A stretch of 64,000 bases of DNA from assembly GCF_013520985.1 (NCBI RefSeq), contig NZ_JACDTY010000025.1:16598-80597 (forward strand), in the 5' to 3' direction. Each line of letters starts with the position of its first letter. Position 1 is the stretch's first letter. The notes under the pieces were generated by a model. The model saw only the letters and a program-made list of their open reading frames with translations. It did no database searches and was not told the origin of the DNA. The translations under genes and the position numbers were made by a program. This document shows, one piece after another, positions 1 through 8,610 of the stretch. Source of the DNA: Mesorhizobium neociceri. GTDB lineage: Bacteria; Pseudomonadota; Alphaproteobacteria; Rhizobiales; Rhizobiaceae.

Positions 1-993
1 GGCAGCGCCGTCATGTCCACGCCGGTGACCGAAATCTCGGGCAATCACTCGATCTTCATCGCCACGACACGCAAGAAATCCGACGATCCCAACAAGGTTT
101 TCGACGGCGAGCGCTCGGCGACGCTGAACTATGCCCGCGTCAACGTGACCGTTCCGGGCATCCACCAGACCGGCCAGATCGAGCGCCGCTCGCGCGGCAA
201 GTCAAACGACCCGGCGAAATACTTCATGGCCTCCGAAGTCGTCGGCTACGATGCGCAGCCGAAATTCTCGAGCGCGCTGAACGCCGACATCGCCGCTCGC
301 GGTGGCCGCGTCATGGTCTTCGTGCATGGCTACAACACCGGCTTCGACGACGCCGTCTACCGCCTGACCCAGATCGTCCACGATTCCGGCTACCCGGGCA
401 CTCCGGTGCTGTTTTCCTGGGCATCGGGCGCCAAGACCACCGACTACGTCTATGACAAGGAAAGTGCCAGCGCCGCCCGCGACCAGCTGGAAGTGACACT
501 CAGAATGCTGCAGCAGTCCGGCGCGCGGCGCATCGACATCGTCGCCCATTCGCTGGGAACCTGGGTCACCATGGAAACGCTGCGCCAGATGGCCATCACC
601 GGCGACCGCGATCTCGGTGGCAAGCTCGGCGACGTCGTGCTCGCCTCACCCGACATCGATGTCGACGTGTTCAAGAGCCAGATGCGCCGCTACGGCAAGC
701 CCGACAAGCCGTTCATCCTGCTTTTGTCCGACGATGATCGCGCCCTGCGGCTCTCCGGCCTGATCGCAGGCTCACGGCCACGCGTCGGCGACTACAAGGA
801 CGCCGCCGACCTCGCCGCCTATGGCGTCACCGTGGTGGATCTCTCCAAGGTCAAGGGATCCGACAGCTTCAACCATACCAAATTCGCCGATAACCCCGAA
901 TTGGTGAAGATGATTGGCCAGCGGCTGCGCGAGGATGACGGCTTTGCCAGCGACCAATCAGTGACCGATCGCATCACCCAGCTCGGTCAATAA
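1..993 (+). CDS. DUF900 alpha/beta hydrolase, 5' end cut by window edge
   Basis: The reading frame is open from base 1, with the first ATG at 13. The next gene is a close paralogue that starts with a lipoprotein signal, so the true start here probably lies left of the window. The protein has the alpha/beta hydrolase fold of the DUF900 family: a core strand and oxyanion loop (FVHGYNTGFDDA), the nucleophile elbow AHSLGTW with the catalytic Ser, and a conserved ASPDIDVDVF segment. The substrate is unknown; relatives are called esterase or lipase. The pair 1-993 and 1127-2284 looks like a tandem duplication. Confidence 0.85.
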   Translation, partial: GSAVMSTPVTEISGNHSIFIATTRKKSDDPNKVFDGERSATLNYARVNVTVPGIHQTGQIERRSRGKSNDPAKYFMASEVVGYDAQPKFSSALNADIAARGGRVMVFVHGYNTGFDDAVYRLTQIVHDSGYPGTPVLFSWASGAKTTDYVYDKESASAARDQLEVTLRMLQQSGARRIDIVAHSLGTWVTMETLRQMAITGDRDLGGKLGDVVLASPDIDVDVFKSQMRRYGKPDKPFILLLSDDDRALRLSGLIAGSRPRVGDYKDAADLAAYGVTVVDLSKVKGSDSFNHTKFADNPELVKMIGQRLREDDGFASDQSVTDRITQLGQ

Positions 994-1126
994 GGCTGTT
1001 GCCTTGCGGCGACTGTCGCGCCGAGAGTTCGCGAATGCGGGGCGCCCGGATCACTTTCAACTGGACCGGGCCGGTCTCTGCCTCTATCGACATTGAAATC
1101 GGCGCCATGCGCCAGCGGGAGCCCGC

Positions 1127-2284
1127 GTGAACGTGCGTTGGAAGACTGTCCTCGTCCTTGCGTTCGCGCTCGCTGTCGCCGGCTGCGCCGGCCAGAACAC
1201 GCATGATCTCTTGAACAAGACGACGGTGTCGGTGCCTGCCTCCGACATTGCGGCCACCCACGAGATCTTCGTCGCCACCACCCGCCAGCCGGCGACCAAG
1301 GACCCGCGCCAGGTGTTCGACGGCGATCGCTCGCTGACCACCAACTACGCCCGCGTCGACGTCACCGTGCCGAAGGTTCACCAGGTCGGCGCCATAGAGC
1401 GCGCCAAGGGCTCGGCCAATTCCAACCCGGCCAAGCAATTCACCGCCACCGACGTCGTCCACTATGGCGACGCCTCGCAATTCGCCAAGGCTGTCGGCGC
1501 CAACATCGCCGTAAATGGCGACCGCGCACTGGTCTTCGTGCACGGCTTCAACAACGGTTTCGACGATGGCGTCTACCGGCTGACGCAGATCGCCCACGAC
1601 ACCAAATATCCGGGCACGCCGGTGCTGTTTTCCTGGGCATCGAGCGGCAAGACCACCGGCTACATCTATGACAAGGAAAGCGCCAACGCCGCGCGCGACG
1701 ATTTCGAGGCGACGCTCAGGATGCTCGCCAAGACAAAGGTCAAGAGCATCGACATCATCGCGCATTCGATGGGAACCTGGGTGACGATGGAGGCGCTGCG
1801 CCAACTCGCCATCACCGGCGACCGCGATCTCGGCGGCAAGCTCGGCTATGTCGTCCTCGCTTCGCCGGACATCGATGTCGACGTCTTCAAGAAACAGATG
1901 ATCCGCTACGGCAAACCCGACAAGCCGTTCGCCATCCTGCTTTCGGGAGACGACCGTGCGCTGAAGCTGTCGGCCCTGATCTCCGGCGACAAGCCGCGCG
2001 TCGGCGACTATGGCAATGCGGCCGACCTTGCCAGCTATGGCGTGGTCGTGGCGGATCTGACCAAAACCAAGGGCGGTGACCGTTTGAACCATGCCAAGTT
2101 CGCAGACAATCCGATCCTGGTGCAATTGCTCGGTGACCGACTGCGCACACCAGCCGCCCTGCGATCGAACGATCCGGGTGAGTTTGACGATATCGGCCAA
2201 GGGATCGGCAAGGCGGTCGGCTCGATGGCCGAAGTCGTCATCACCACGCCGTTCAAGGTGCTGACCATCGCCACTGGCGGATGA
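1127..2284 (+). CDS. DUF900 alpha/beta hydrolase, predicted lipoprotein
   Basis: The 385-aa protein starts with GTG at 1127. The N terminus is a lipoprotein signal: charged start, hydrophobic stretch and lipobox LAVAGC with Cys20, so it is probably anchored in the outer or inner membrane facing the periplasm. The catalytic elbow AHSMGTW carries the nucleophilic Ser, and the FVHGFNNGFDDG loop is kept. It matches the preceding gene over nearly its whole length but has an extra C-terminal tail of about 40 residues. The reaction is unknown; an esterase-type hydrolysis is inferred from the fold only. It converges with adenine deaminase, whose stop lies 12 bases beyond. Confidence 0.85.
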   Translation: MNVRWKTVLVLAFALAVAGCAGQNTHDLLNKTTVSVPASDIAATHEIFVATTRQPATKDPRQVFDGDRSLTTNYARVDVTVPKVHQVGAIERAKGSANSNPAKQFTATDVVHYGDASQFAKAVGANIAVNGDRALVFVHGFNNGFDDGVYRLTQIAHDTKYPGTPVLFSWASSGKTTGYIYDKESANAARDDFEATLRMLAKTKVKSIDIIAHSMGTWVTMEALRQLAITGDRDLGGKLGYVVLASPDIDVDVFKKQMIRYGKPDKPFAILLSGDDRALKLSALISGDKPRVGDYGNAADLASYGVVVADLTKTKGGDRLNHAKFADNPILVQLLGDRLRTPAALRSNDPGEFDDIGQGIGKAVGSMAEVVITTPFKVLTIATGG

Positions 2285-2296
2285 CAGCCGGACCTC

Positions 2297-4108
2297 TCAG
2301 ATAAAAAGATCGACCTTCTGGAACGTCGTCACGTCGATCAGCCCGACATCGGAAATCCTGAGCTCAGGAATGACCACCAGCGCCAAGAGCGAGTGCTGCA
2401 TGTAGGCGTTGTTCAGGGAACAACCCATCTTGCGCATCGCCTCGGTCAGCTTCTCCGCCTTGGCCGCGACGATCTCGGCGCGCTCGTCCGACATCAGTCC
2501 GGCAATCGGCATTTCGACCAGCGCCAGTTCCTTGCCCTTTGAAAACAGCACCACGCCGCCGCCGACCTCACCCAGCCGGTTGACGGCCAGCGCCATGTCT
2601 TCCTTGTTGGTGCCGACACAGATGATGTGGTGGGCATCGTGCGCTACGCTCGACGCCATGGCGCAGTCGCCCATATAGCCGAAGCCGGAGACGAAGGCGT
2701 TGGTAACGCCGCCCGTCCCCCTATGGCGCTCGACCAGCGCGATCTGGCAGACGTCGTTGCGGCGGTCCATGGCGACCAGCCCGTCTTCGACCGGCAAATC
2801 GGCCTCCAACGCCCGCGTCGGCGCCTGGTTCTCGATGACGCCGATGACGCGCACCCGCACCTCATTGGCGCCCTTGGGCGCCGCGATGTCGAAATCGCCT
2901 GCCTTGAGCTTCTTGCCAAGTTTGACCGTGTTTTTCGCCGTCTTCGGATAGTCATAGGCTGGAATGTCGATTTCGAGCTTACCGCCCTTGGCCAGCCTCA
3001 CGCCGCGGCCATAGACCTCGTCGATGGTCATGGCGGCCAGATCGGAGACGATCAGCAGGTCGGCCAGCCGTCCCGGCGCGATCGAGCCGATCTCGCGCTC
3101 CAGCTTGAAGTGCTGGGCGGTGTTGAGCGTCGCCATCTGGATCGCCGTCACCGGCTTCAGCCCCTGTTGGATGGCGTGGCGCACCACCCGGTCCATATGG
3201 CCTTCATGCACCAGCGTGCCGGAATGGCTGTCGTCGGTGCACAGGATGAAGTTGCGCGGATCAAGCCCGCTCTCGGTCACCGCCTTGATCTGCGAGGCGA
3301 CATCGTACCAGGCCGAGCCCAGCCGCAGCATCGCCTTCATGCCCTGGCGCACACGGGCGATGGCGTCCTCGGCGCGCGTGCCTTCATGGTCATCCTCCGG
3401 TCCGCCGGCGACATAGCCGTGGAACGGCAGGCCGAGATCGCGCGAGGCATAGTGGCCGCCGACTGTCTTGCCGGCCTTCACCGTTGCGGCGATCTCGCCC
3501 GACATCACCGGGTCGTTGGCGACGACACCGGGGAAATTCATCACTTCGCCAAGCCCGATGATGTTTTCCCAGGTCATCGCTTCAGTGACATCGGCAACCG
3601 TCAGTTCGGCGCCGGCATGCTCCAGCCCGGGTGCGGACGGCACGCAGGACGGCATCTGCACATGCACATTGATCGGCATCGCGACGGCCTCGTCATGCAT
3701 CAGCCGCACACCGAGTAGCCCCAGCACATTGGCGATCTCATGCGGGTCGATGAACATCGAAGTGGTGCCGTGCGGGATGACGGCGCGGCAGAACTCCGTC
3801 ACCGTCACCATGCCGCTCTCGACATGCATATGCGCATCGCAAAGGCCGGGCACGAGATAGCGGCCGCCGGCATCGACCACCTTGGTGCCCTGGCCGATGG
3901 CGTGGCTGGCATTTGGCCCGCAATAGGCAAAGCGCCCGCCGACAATGGCAATGTCGGTGCCGGCGATGATCTCGCCCGAATGCACGTTCACCCAGCGCCC
4001 GTTGCGAATGACGAGATCGGCAGCTTTTCGTCCGGTCGCGACATCGACCAGATGCGTCGCCATCTCGATCCAGGGTTTGGGTTTCGTCGCCGATGGCTGC
4101 TTGGCCAT
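2297..4108 (-). CDS. ade: Adenine deaminase
   Basis: Adenine deaminase converts adenine to hypoxanthine plus ammonia in purine salvage, using a dinuclear metal site of the amidohydrolase superfamily. The metal-binding DAHMHVESGM motif and the following HGTTSMFIDPHEIANVLG block are diagnostic for the Ade group. The C-terminal domain includes GGGVVLF. The reading frame is open further upstream, to 4252, but the ATG at 4108 has an AGGAG ribosome-binding site 7 bases before it and gives 603 aa, close to the usual family length. It is a single gene with no obvious operon partner. Confidence 0.93.
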   Translation of the reverse strand: MAKQPSATKPKPWIEMATHLVDVATGRKAADLVIRNGRWVNVHSGEIIAGTDIAIVGGRFAYCGPNASHAIGQGTKVVDAGGRYLVPGLCDAHMHVESGMVTVTEFCRAVIPHGTTSMFIDPHEIANVLGLLGVRLMHDEAVAMPINVHVQMPSCVPSAPGLEHAGAELTVADVTEAMTWENIIGLGEVMNFPGVVANDPVMSGEIAATVKAGKTVGGHYASRDLGLPFHGYVAGGPEDDHEGTRAEDAIARVRQGMKAMLRLGSAWYDVASQIKAVTESGLDPRNFILCTDDSHSGTLVHEGHMDRVVRHAIQQGLKPVTAIQMATLNTAQHFKLEREIGSIAPGRLADLLIVSDLAAMTIDEVYGRGVRLAKGGKLEIDIPAYDYPKTAKNTVKLGKKLKAGDFDIAAPKGANEVRVRVIGVIENQAPTRALEADLPVEDGLVAMDRRNDVCQIALVERHRGTGGVTNAFVSGFGYMGDCAMASSVAHDAHHIICVGTNKEDMALAVNRLGEVGGGVVLFSKGKELALVEMPIAGLMSDERAEIVAAKAEKLTEAMRKMGCSLNNAYMQHSLLALVVIPELRISDVGLIDVTTFQKVDLFI

Positions 4109-4500
4109 GAAAGACTCCTGTTTGCCCGACTGTGCCAAGCCGGCAAGGTTTTGACCAGCGATTGCGGACGAAATCCGCTCGATGAGACGCATTGGCGAAT
4201 GCGCCGCACCTGTGCTCACCCTGGCGATGGCAAGCGTCAACGGTGCGATCATTCAACGTGATTTGTGCCGGCAGTTATGCTACAGTGTTGGGCACGGTGC
4301 TGATTTGCGCCGACAACCCGCCGCGAGGCGGGTTTTTTGTTGCGATTGCCGTCACGGACGCGTTGCCGCAATGGCGGCATGAAATTTCAATTCATGTCAC
4401 CAGGTCGAAACCCCGTTCGTTGACTCCGCGCTCGGGAAGACCGTTAAATCGACCCCCGAGACCGAAACGGCCCGAGGCCGAAACCTCCTGAGGTGAAGTC
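4109..4500. other. Intergenic region between ade and a hydrolase gene
   Basis: These 392 bases hold the start region of ade on the minus strand and an intrinsic terminator at 4315-4338 on the plus strand that has no gene before it. The rest shows no convincing coding sequence. The last 20 bases carry the ribosome-binding site (GAGGTGAAG) of the gene starting at 4501. Confidence 0.6.
4315..4338 (+). terminator. Orphan intrinsic terminator, possible end of a small RNA
   Basis: An 8-bp perfect stem (AACCCGCC / GGCGGGTT) with loop GCGA is followed by a run of six T. No plus-strand gene precedes it for more than 2 kb, so it could end a small RNA transcribed from about 4255-4300. No clear promoter could be assigned. 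Confidence 0.6.
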
Positions 4501-5352
4501 ATGACCCGGATCCTGCAAGCACTCGCCCTCGTCACCCTGTTCCTGATCTCGGCCGGCTTTGCATCCGCCGAGGAGCGCTGGCTGACGCTACCCGAACCGG
4601 CGGCCATGCCCAAACCGGATCAGAGCGGCTATGCGCCGGTCAACGGCATCCAGATGTACTACGCCGTTTTCGGCGCTGGTGATCCGATCCTCTTGATCCA
4701 TGGCGGCCTTGGCCACGCCGACATCTGGGCAAGCCAGGTGGCGACGATGTCCAAGACCCACAAGGTGATCGTCGCCGATAGCCGCGGCCATGGTCGCTCC
4801 ACCCGCACCGAGCAACCCTACGGCTACGACCTCATGGCGTCGGACTATCTGGCACTTCTCGACTATCTCAAGATTGACAAGACCGCTCTTGTCGGCTGGA
4901 GCGACGGCGGCATTATCGGCATCGACATCGCGCTGCATCATCCGGAGCGGCTGACCAGGCTCTTTGCGCAAGCCGCCAATGTCACCACCGATGGCGTCGA
5001 TCCCGGCGTGATGACCAACAAGACCTTTGCCGCCTACATCGACCGCTCGGGTCGCGACTACAAGAAGATGTCGAAGACGCCGGACCAGTACGATGCCTTC
5101 GTTTCGCAGATCAGCCACATGTGGGAATCGGAGCCGGCCTGGACCAAGGAACAGCTCGGCAAGATCACCACGCCGACGGCGATCGTCGCCGGCGATCATG
5201 ATGAGGCTATCAAGCGCGAACACACCGAATACATGGCCTCCGTCATTCCGGGCGCGAAGCTCATCATCCTGCCCAATGCCAGTCATTTCGCCATGCTTCA
5301 GGCGCCGGATGAATATAGCCAGGCGGCGCTGGACTTCATCGACGCCAAATAG
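4501..5352 (+). CDS. Secreted alpha/beta fold hydrolase
   Basis: The 283-aa protein begins with a signal peptide ending near AGFASA-EE, so it is exported to the periplasm. The fold is alpha/beta hydrolase: oxyanion loop IHGGLGHADIW, nucleophile elbow GWSDGG, acid in AGDHDE and catalytic His in NASHFAML. Relatives are annotated as haloperoxidase-like or generic hydrolases; no substrate can be read from the sequence. A clear ribosome-binding site (GAGGTGAAG) precedes the ATG. It stands alone, upstream of an outer-membrane barrel gene on the same strand. Confidence 0.9.
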   Translation: MTRILQALALVTLFLISAGFASAEERWLTLPEPAAMPKPDQSGYAPVNGIQMYYAVFGAGDPILLIHGGLGHADIWASQVATMSKTHKVIVADSRGHGRSTRTEQPYGYDLMASDYLALLDYLKIDKTALVGWSDGGIIGIDIALHHPERLTRLFAQAANVTTDGVDPGVMTNKTFAAYIDRSGRDYKKMSKTPDQYDAFVSQISHMWESEPAWTKEQLGKITTPTAIVAGDHDEAIKREHTEYMASVIPGAKLIILPNASHFAMLQAPDEYSQAALDFIDAK

Positions 5353-5467
5353 AGCATAGCGCGCAGCAACAGGCACATTTCGATTGCTGAACAATGGGTT
5401 TCGTTTTGCGGCGAATAGAGTTACCTTGCCGCAAGGAGTCTTCTGAACCGCCATTTCGGAGAGCTCG

Positions 5468-6127
5468 ATGCGTCGTCTGACGCTCGCAAGTGCCGGATTT
5501 TTGACCGCTCTGGCCGCCCCGGCATTCGCCGCCGACCCGATGGCGGTACCGATGACCGAACCGGGCTTCGACTGGACCGGCTACTATGCCGGCCTGCAGG
5601 CCGGCTACGGCTGGGGCCAGTCTGACATCACGGGAACAGAAGGCGAGCCGTTTTCCACCTCGCCCGACCTCGATGGCGGTTTCGTCGGCGGCCACGTCGC
5701 CGGCCTGTGGCAGTTCGACCAGGCGGTGATCGGCGCCGAGGCCGAGCTCAACTATTCCCGTATCGACGGCACGACGGTACTAGGCCCCCCGGGAAACATT
5801 TTCGGCACTGACATCAAATGGTTCGGGTCGGTCAACGCCAAGGCTGGCTACGCCATGGACCGGCTGCTGGTCTATGGCATTGGCGGCGTCGCTTTCGCCG
5901 GCATCGAGACCTCGCAAGCCCCGGACTTCGCCAGCACACGCGCGCATGTCGGCTGGACGGTCGGCGCCGGCGTCGACTACGCGCTGACCGACAAGTTCGT
6001 TGTCGGCGCCCAATATCGCTACTACGATTTCGGCTCCGAACACCATGACGGGTCCGCCGAATTCGTCGCCCGCGATCAGGACGTGAAGCAGAACACGGTC
6101 GGCATCAACCTCAGCTACAAGTTCTGA
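5468..6127 (+). CDS. Outer-membrane beta-barrel protein, Omp25/Omp31 type
   Basis: The 219-aa protein starts with a signal peptide cleaved after AAPAFA-AD. It is followed by the pattern FDWTGYYAGLQAGYGWGQSD, the typical first strand of rhizobial and Brucella Omp25/31 barrels. Alternating hydrophobic strands rich in Gly, Tyr and Trp continue to a C-terminal INLSYKF, the aromatic-terminated signal recognised by the BAM machinery. The likely location is the outer membrane, with a structural or host-interaction role. GGAGAG lies just before the ATG. Confidence 0.9.
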   Translation: MRRLTLASAGFLTALAAPAFAADPMAVPMTEPGFDWTGYYAGLQAGYGWGQSDITGTEGEPFSTSPDLDGGFVGGHVAGLWQFDQAVIGAEAELNYSRIDGTTVLGPPGNIFGTDIKWFGSVNAKAGYAMDRLLVYGIGGVAFAGIETSQAPDFASTRAHVGWTVGAGVDYALTDKFVVGAQYRYYDFGSEHHDGSAEFVARDQDVKQNTVGINLSYKF

Positions 6128-6190
6128 GCGCTCAGTGCTCCAGCGCAACTGCAGACCGAACCAGACACGGCCAGCGACTACGTTGTGAGA

Positions 6191-6679
6191 TTATGCCACC
6201 TGCGGTGCGACGTATCTGCCCTTGTCCTGAAATTGAACACGCAGGCTGACACTTAGGTGAAAGGCTTGTCCTTGTTCGCGAGCCAAAGATCGATCGATGT
6301 CAGCGTGGAAAGGATTGTCGACTCCATCTTTTTCAATCGTAAGTGGGGTCGGAAAGACTTTGACACCTTTGAGATCCTGAACCGCCATGGCAATCCACCC
6401 ATGAAATTCCTTAGAGGCTCGGTAGGCCTCCTCACTAGCCAATGCGCTGAGCCGTCGCACCACCGTCTTCACCGGGTTCTGCAGCCCTAGCCGGTCCACA
6501 GACAAATCTTCGCCGAGTCGTGTATCCTGGAACGCTTCGGGTGAAAGTTTCAAATTCTCCCTTGTTGGGTTCTGACTAGGCCACCCTTTGTAGGTTTTGG
6601 CCAGCAGCCTTCTTCCTACAATTTCGGTCGGATCAATTGAAACAGGAGATGGACTCCATCCCACGGGATACTCCGTCAA
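6191..6679 (-). CDS. Unknown protein, third gene of the TIGR04255 operon
   Basis: This 162-aa protein has no family I recognise. It is soluble, with no signal peptide or membrane segment, and contains mixed helix-forming stretches (QNPVKTVVRRLSALASEEAYRASKEFHGW). It begins 6 bases after the stop of the 200-aa gene upstream, so the two are probably co-transcribed with the TIGR04255 gene. Base composition is visibly more AT-rich than in flanking genes, which suggests acquisition by transfer. The function is unknown. Confidence 0.7.
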   Translation of the reverse strand: MTEYPVGWSPSPVSIDPTEIVGRRLLAKTYKGWPSQNPTRENLKLSPEAFQDTRLGEDLSVDRLGLQNPVKTVVRRLSALASEEAYRASKEFHGWIAMAVQDLKGVKVFPTPLTIEKDGVDNPFHADIDRSLAREQGQAFHLSVSLRVQFQDKGRYVAPQVA

Positions 6680-6685
6680 GTAAAG

Positions 6686-7288
6686 TCAAGATCCCAATTC
6701 AAACAAAAACCGATACTCAAGTAACTCGGCGCTAGAATTCGCCTCAAAAATAATTGTACTTACTTCCATTTCAGAAGACGCGACCGACAAGAAGGCTTCC
6801 TGGTCGACTATCTTAACGCTCACAATCTTAGAAAGATCATTGTACTCAAGGATCAACGCCCCGTCCTCCATCAAGAAGATCTCTGGGGGATCTGACCGAC
6901 ATCTGGATGCCGCACGCAAGGCGGCCAATCCGAGCCTTTTGGCATTCGGTGTAATTTCGAGCGACGATAGCGAGGCTGCCGTATCGCTGAACCATTTTGC
7001 CTCAAGCATCCCACGAGGGAAGGCAACGATTCTAGCTGGCAAATGAGATTTCAACCTAGCTGCATAATAGATGGCAGGTATGGCGAGAGGGAAATCTAAC
7101 AAAGTTATTTGGAGTTGGTTGTAAGACAAAGCTGTCAAGCTGTGGTCAAATGGGGACCCCATCATGTCCCAAGCATCTAGCGGTTGCTTCAGCTCGTCTG
7201 GCAAAATTGTATTTGCATGTGCGGAGCCACTGAGGACCGCGTTGTCCCGATAGCCGTATAGCCTAATTTGCGGAGTGGCAGCATTCAT
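6686..7288 (-). CDS. Unknown protein, second gene of the TIGR04255 operon
   Basis: The 200-aa protein has no signal peptide. The C-terminal half (PPEIFLMEDGALILEY, VSVKIVDQEAFLSV) alternates like a beta-sheet and resembles small proteins that present a Gly-containing strand followed by a charged strand. I cannot name the family. Its ATG overlaps the stop of the TIGR04255 gene as ATGA, indicating translational coupling, and its own stop is 6 bases before the next gene. AT-rich codon use matches the other two genes of the trio and not the neighbours. Confidence 0.7.
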   Translation of the reverse strand: MNAATPQIRLYGYRDNAVLSGSAHANTILPDELKQPLDAWDMMGSPFDHSLTALSYNQLQITLLDFPLAIPAIYYAARLKSHLPARIVAFPRGMLEAKWFSDTAASLSSLEITPNAKRLGLAALRAASRCRSDPPEIFLMEDGALILEYNDLSKIVSVKIVDQEAFLSVASSEMEVSTIIFEANSSAELLEYRFLFELGS

Positions 7289-8091
7289 GCTTTCAATTCC
7301 TCGCCCAGGAGAGGTCGGATTTTTCTGGCTATTATTGCCTCAAACCATTTAGAAATGACTTGGTGAGCGGAATCAAACGTGTGTAACCATAGCTCCAAGT
7401 CAACGTTGGTCGCCAGGGGGGCGTTTACTGATAGGTTTAGAACGACAACTTTATCGCCATTAGGCTTTGCGCCCTCCTTCCAACTTAAGAGCCCAAACGC
7501 ACCTGGCAAATGTGCGATCGGAACTCTCAGGTCTCCGGTCAGGGCGAAGTCGCTCGAACCGCCCGCGACATCGATTATACCTTCCGGCCAGCTCACTGTG
7601 AAACCAAGAACATCATTTATGAAATCGCTATGACTGGTAAGCCCATACTCAGGCCCGAAAGCATTCACATACCGAAGGATGATACGCTCCGCCCTTAAAT
7701 GGGAAACGTCGGGATAGGAGGTAAGTAGATGATCTATTCCACTCCGAATGACCGGCTTAAATTTAGACCAACCTCCATAAGGAGGCACTACATTGGCGGT
7801 AAACACTCCAGGTCCTATTTGGTAAACTGGCCATTTTTGCGGGGAGGTGCGGAAGAGTCTGATGACGGTGTGCGGTAGCATCTCGCGCGGCACGTCATCC
7901 GGAACGCGCGTCTCGATGTGCGAAAAACCACTGTTTGCTAGTGCGGCGGTAAATCTGTCTTCCAGAGCGGGATAAAAGGGATCGATTGCCGTGCCCGGAA
8001 CAATCTGTAGGGGCGTCAATGCCCAATGAAGCTCCGCAATAACTTCTGTAAGGGGGGCGCGCTCATATAGAAGCTCCCGCGTGGCTGTCAT
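7285..8091 (-). CDS. TIGR04255 family protein
   Basis: The N terminus (LLYERAPLTEVIAELHW) and the central RYVNAF segment mark this as a member of TIGR04255, a sporadically distributed family of unknown function. The reading frame stays open up to 8436, but that extension runs through tRNA-Leu and encodes the tRNA-derived artefact VAELVDARDLKSL, so I start at the ATG at 8091, giving 268 aa. It is first in a three-gene operon ending at 6191 and lies 105 bases downstream of the 3' end of the tRNA, a classical island insertion spot. The trio may form one functional unit. Confidence 0.8.
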   Translation of the reverse strand: MTATRELLYERAPLTEVIAELHWALTPLQIVPGTAIDPFYPALEDRFTAALANSGFSHIETRVPDDVPREMLPHTVIRLFRTSPQKWPVYQIGPGVFTANVVPPYGGWSKFKPVIRSGIDHLLTSYPDVSHLRAERIILRYVNAFGPEYGLTSHSDFINDVLGFTVSWPEGIIDVAGGSSDFALTGDLRVPIAHLPGAFGLLSWKEGAKPNGDKVVVLNLSVNAPLATNVDLELWLHTFDSAHQVISKWFEAIIARKIRPLLGEELKA

Positions 8092-8195
8092 TGAGTCTGT
8101 TACCCTGACCGAGTCTTTCGCTAGGTAATAGACCGGCAAGGGAGTTGCAAAGCAATTTTCCCGACCAACTTTGGCAGTCACAGCAAATTGCAACT

Positions 8196-8280
8196 TGGTG
8201 CGGACGCCGGGAATCGAACCCGGATAGCCGTAGCTGAGGGATTTTAAGTCCCTTGCGTCTACCAATTCCGCCACGTCCGC
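8196..8280 (-). tRNA. tRNA-Leu (anticodon TAA)
   Basis: The minus strand folds as a complete class II tRNA of 85 bases including an encoded CCA. The acceptor stem GCGGACG pairs with CGTCCGC, the D-arm contains GGTAGACGC, the anticodon loop is CT-TAA-AA (8248-8242), there is a long variable arm as expected for tRNA-Leu, and the T-arm CCGGG-TTCGATT-CCCGG is perfect. It reads UUA codons. The adjacent foreign-looking operon lies on its 3' side. Confidence 0.96.
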
Positions 8281-8345
8281 GTCGCCGCCACTGGTAATAG
8301 AGCCACACAGGATTGCAAGTCCGCCGTGGCGGCAGCCGGTGTCGA

Positions 8346-8430
8346 TCAGCCGACCAGACCGGGACTTAATTTCAAATGCTGGATCAATATGATCGTCTTG
8401 GCATCGATGATGCGGCCGCCAGCGAGCCCG
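8346..8430 (-). pseudogene. 3'-terminal fragment of a NUDIX (nudK-like) gene
   Basis: Minus-strand translation reads GGRIIDAKTIILIQHLKL, matching the C terminus DGRIIDAKTIILIQHLKL of the intact NUDIX gene at 17491-18069. Over about 53 bases (8370-8422 against 17512-17564) only 4 differ. No upstream NUDIX sequence is present. It is a remnant or a duplicated junction in the same orientation as the intact gene, so the two copies form direct repeats about 9.1 kb apart. Confidence 0.8.
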
Positions 8431-8439
8431 AGACACGCG

Positions 8440-8610
8440 TTAAGGTCGTTCACCGCCTCCTTGCTGCACGGCGCCAGGTATGATCAGCGCCCCTTGATCG
8501 CGCTCCGAGTATCTGAAGCCAACAAAAAACAGGCCTATAATGAGCAGGCAAATCACCAGCACCGTGACGAGAGTTCCTCCTGAATATTTGGCCGCCGGTT
8601 TGTCTTCCAT
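8440..8610 (-). CDS. Small single-pass membrane protein
   Basis: The 56-aa protein has a short polar N terminus (MEDKPAAKYSGG), one membrane helix (VTVLVICLLIIGLFFVGF) and a polar tail. The ATG at 8610 is supported by GAGGCG 7 bases upstream. The frame is open further upstream, but the extra 49 residues have no matching start signal. An EcfG-type promoter (GGAAC at 8656-8652, TT at 8632-8631) ends just before the ribosome-binding site. Function unknown; envelope stress is a guess from promoter and topology. Confidence 0.65.
   Translation of the reverse strand: MEDKPAAKYSGGTLVTVLVICLLIIGLFFVGFRYSERDQGALIIPGAVQQGGGERP

Noticed and set aside
8092..8436. N-terminal extension of the TIGR04255 gene
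   Set aside because: It translates tRNA-Leu (VAELVDARDLKSL artefact); the family start is at 8091.
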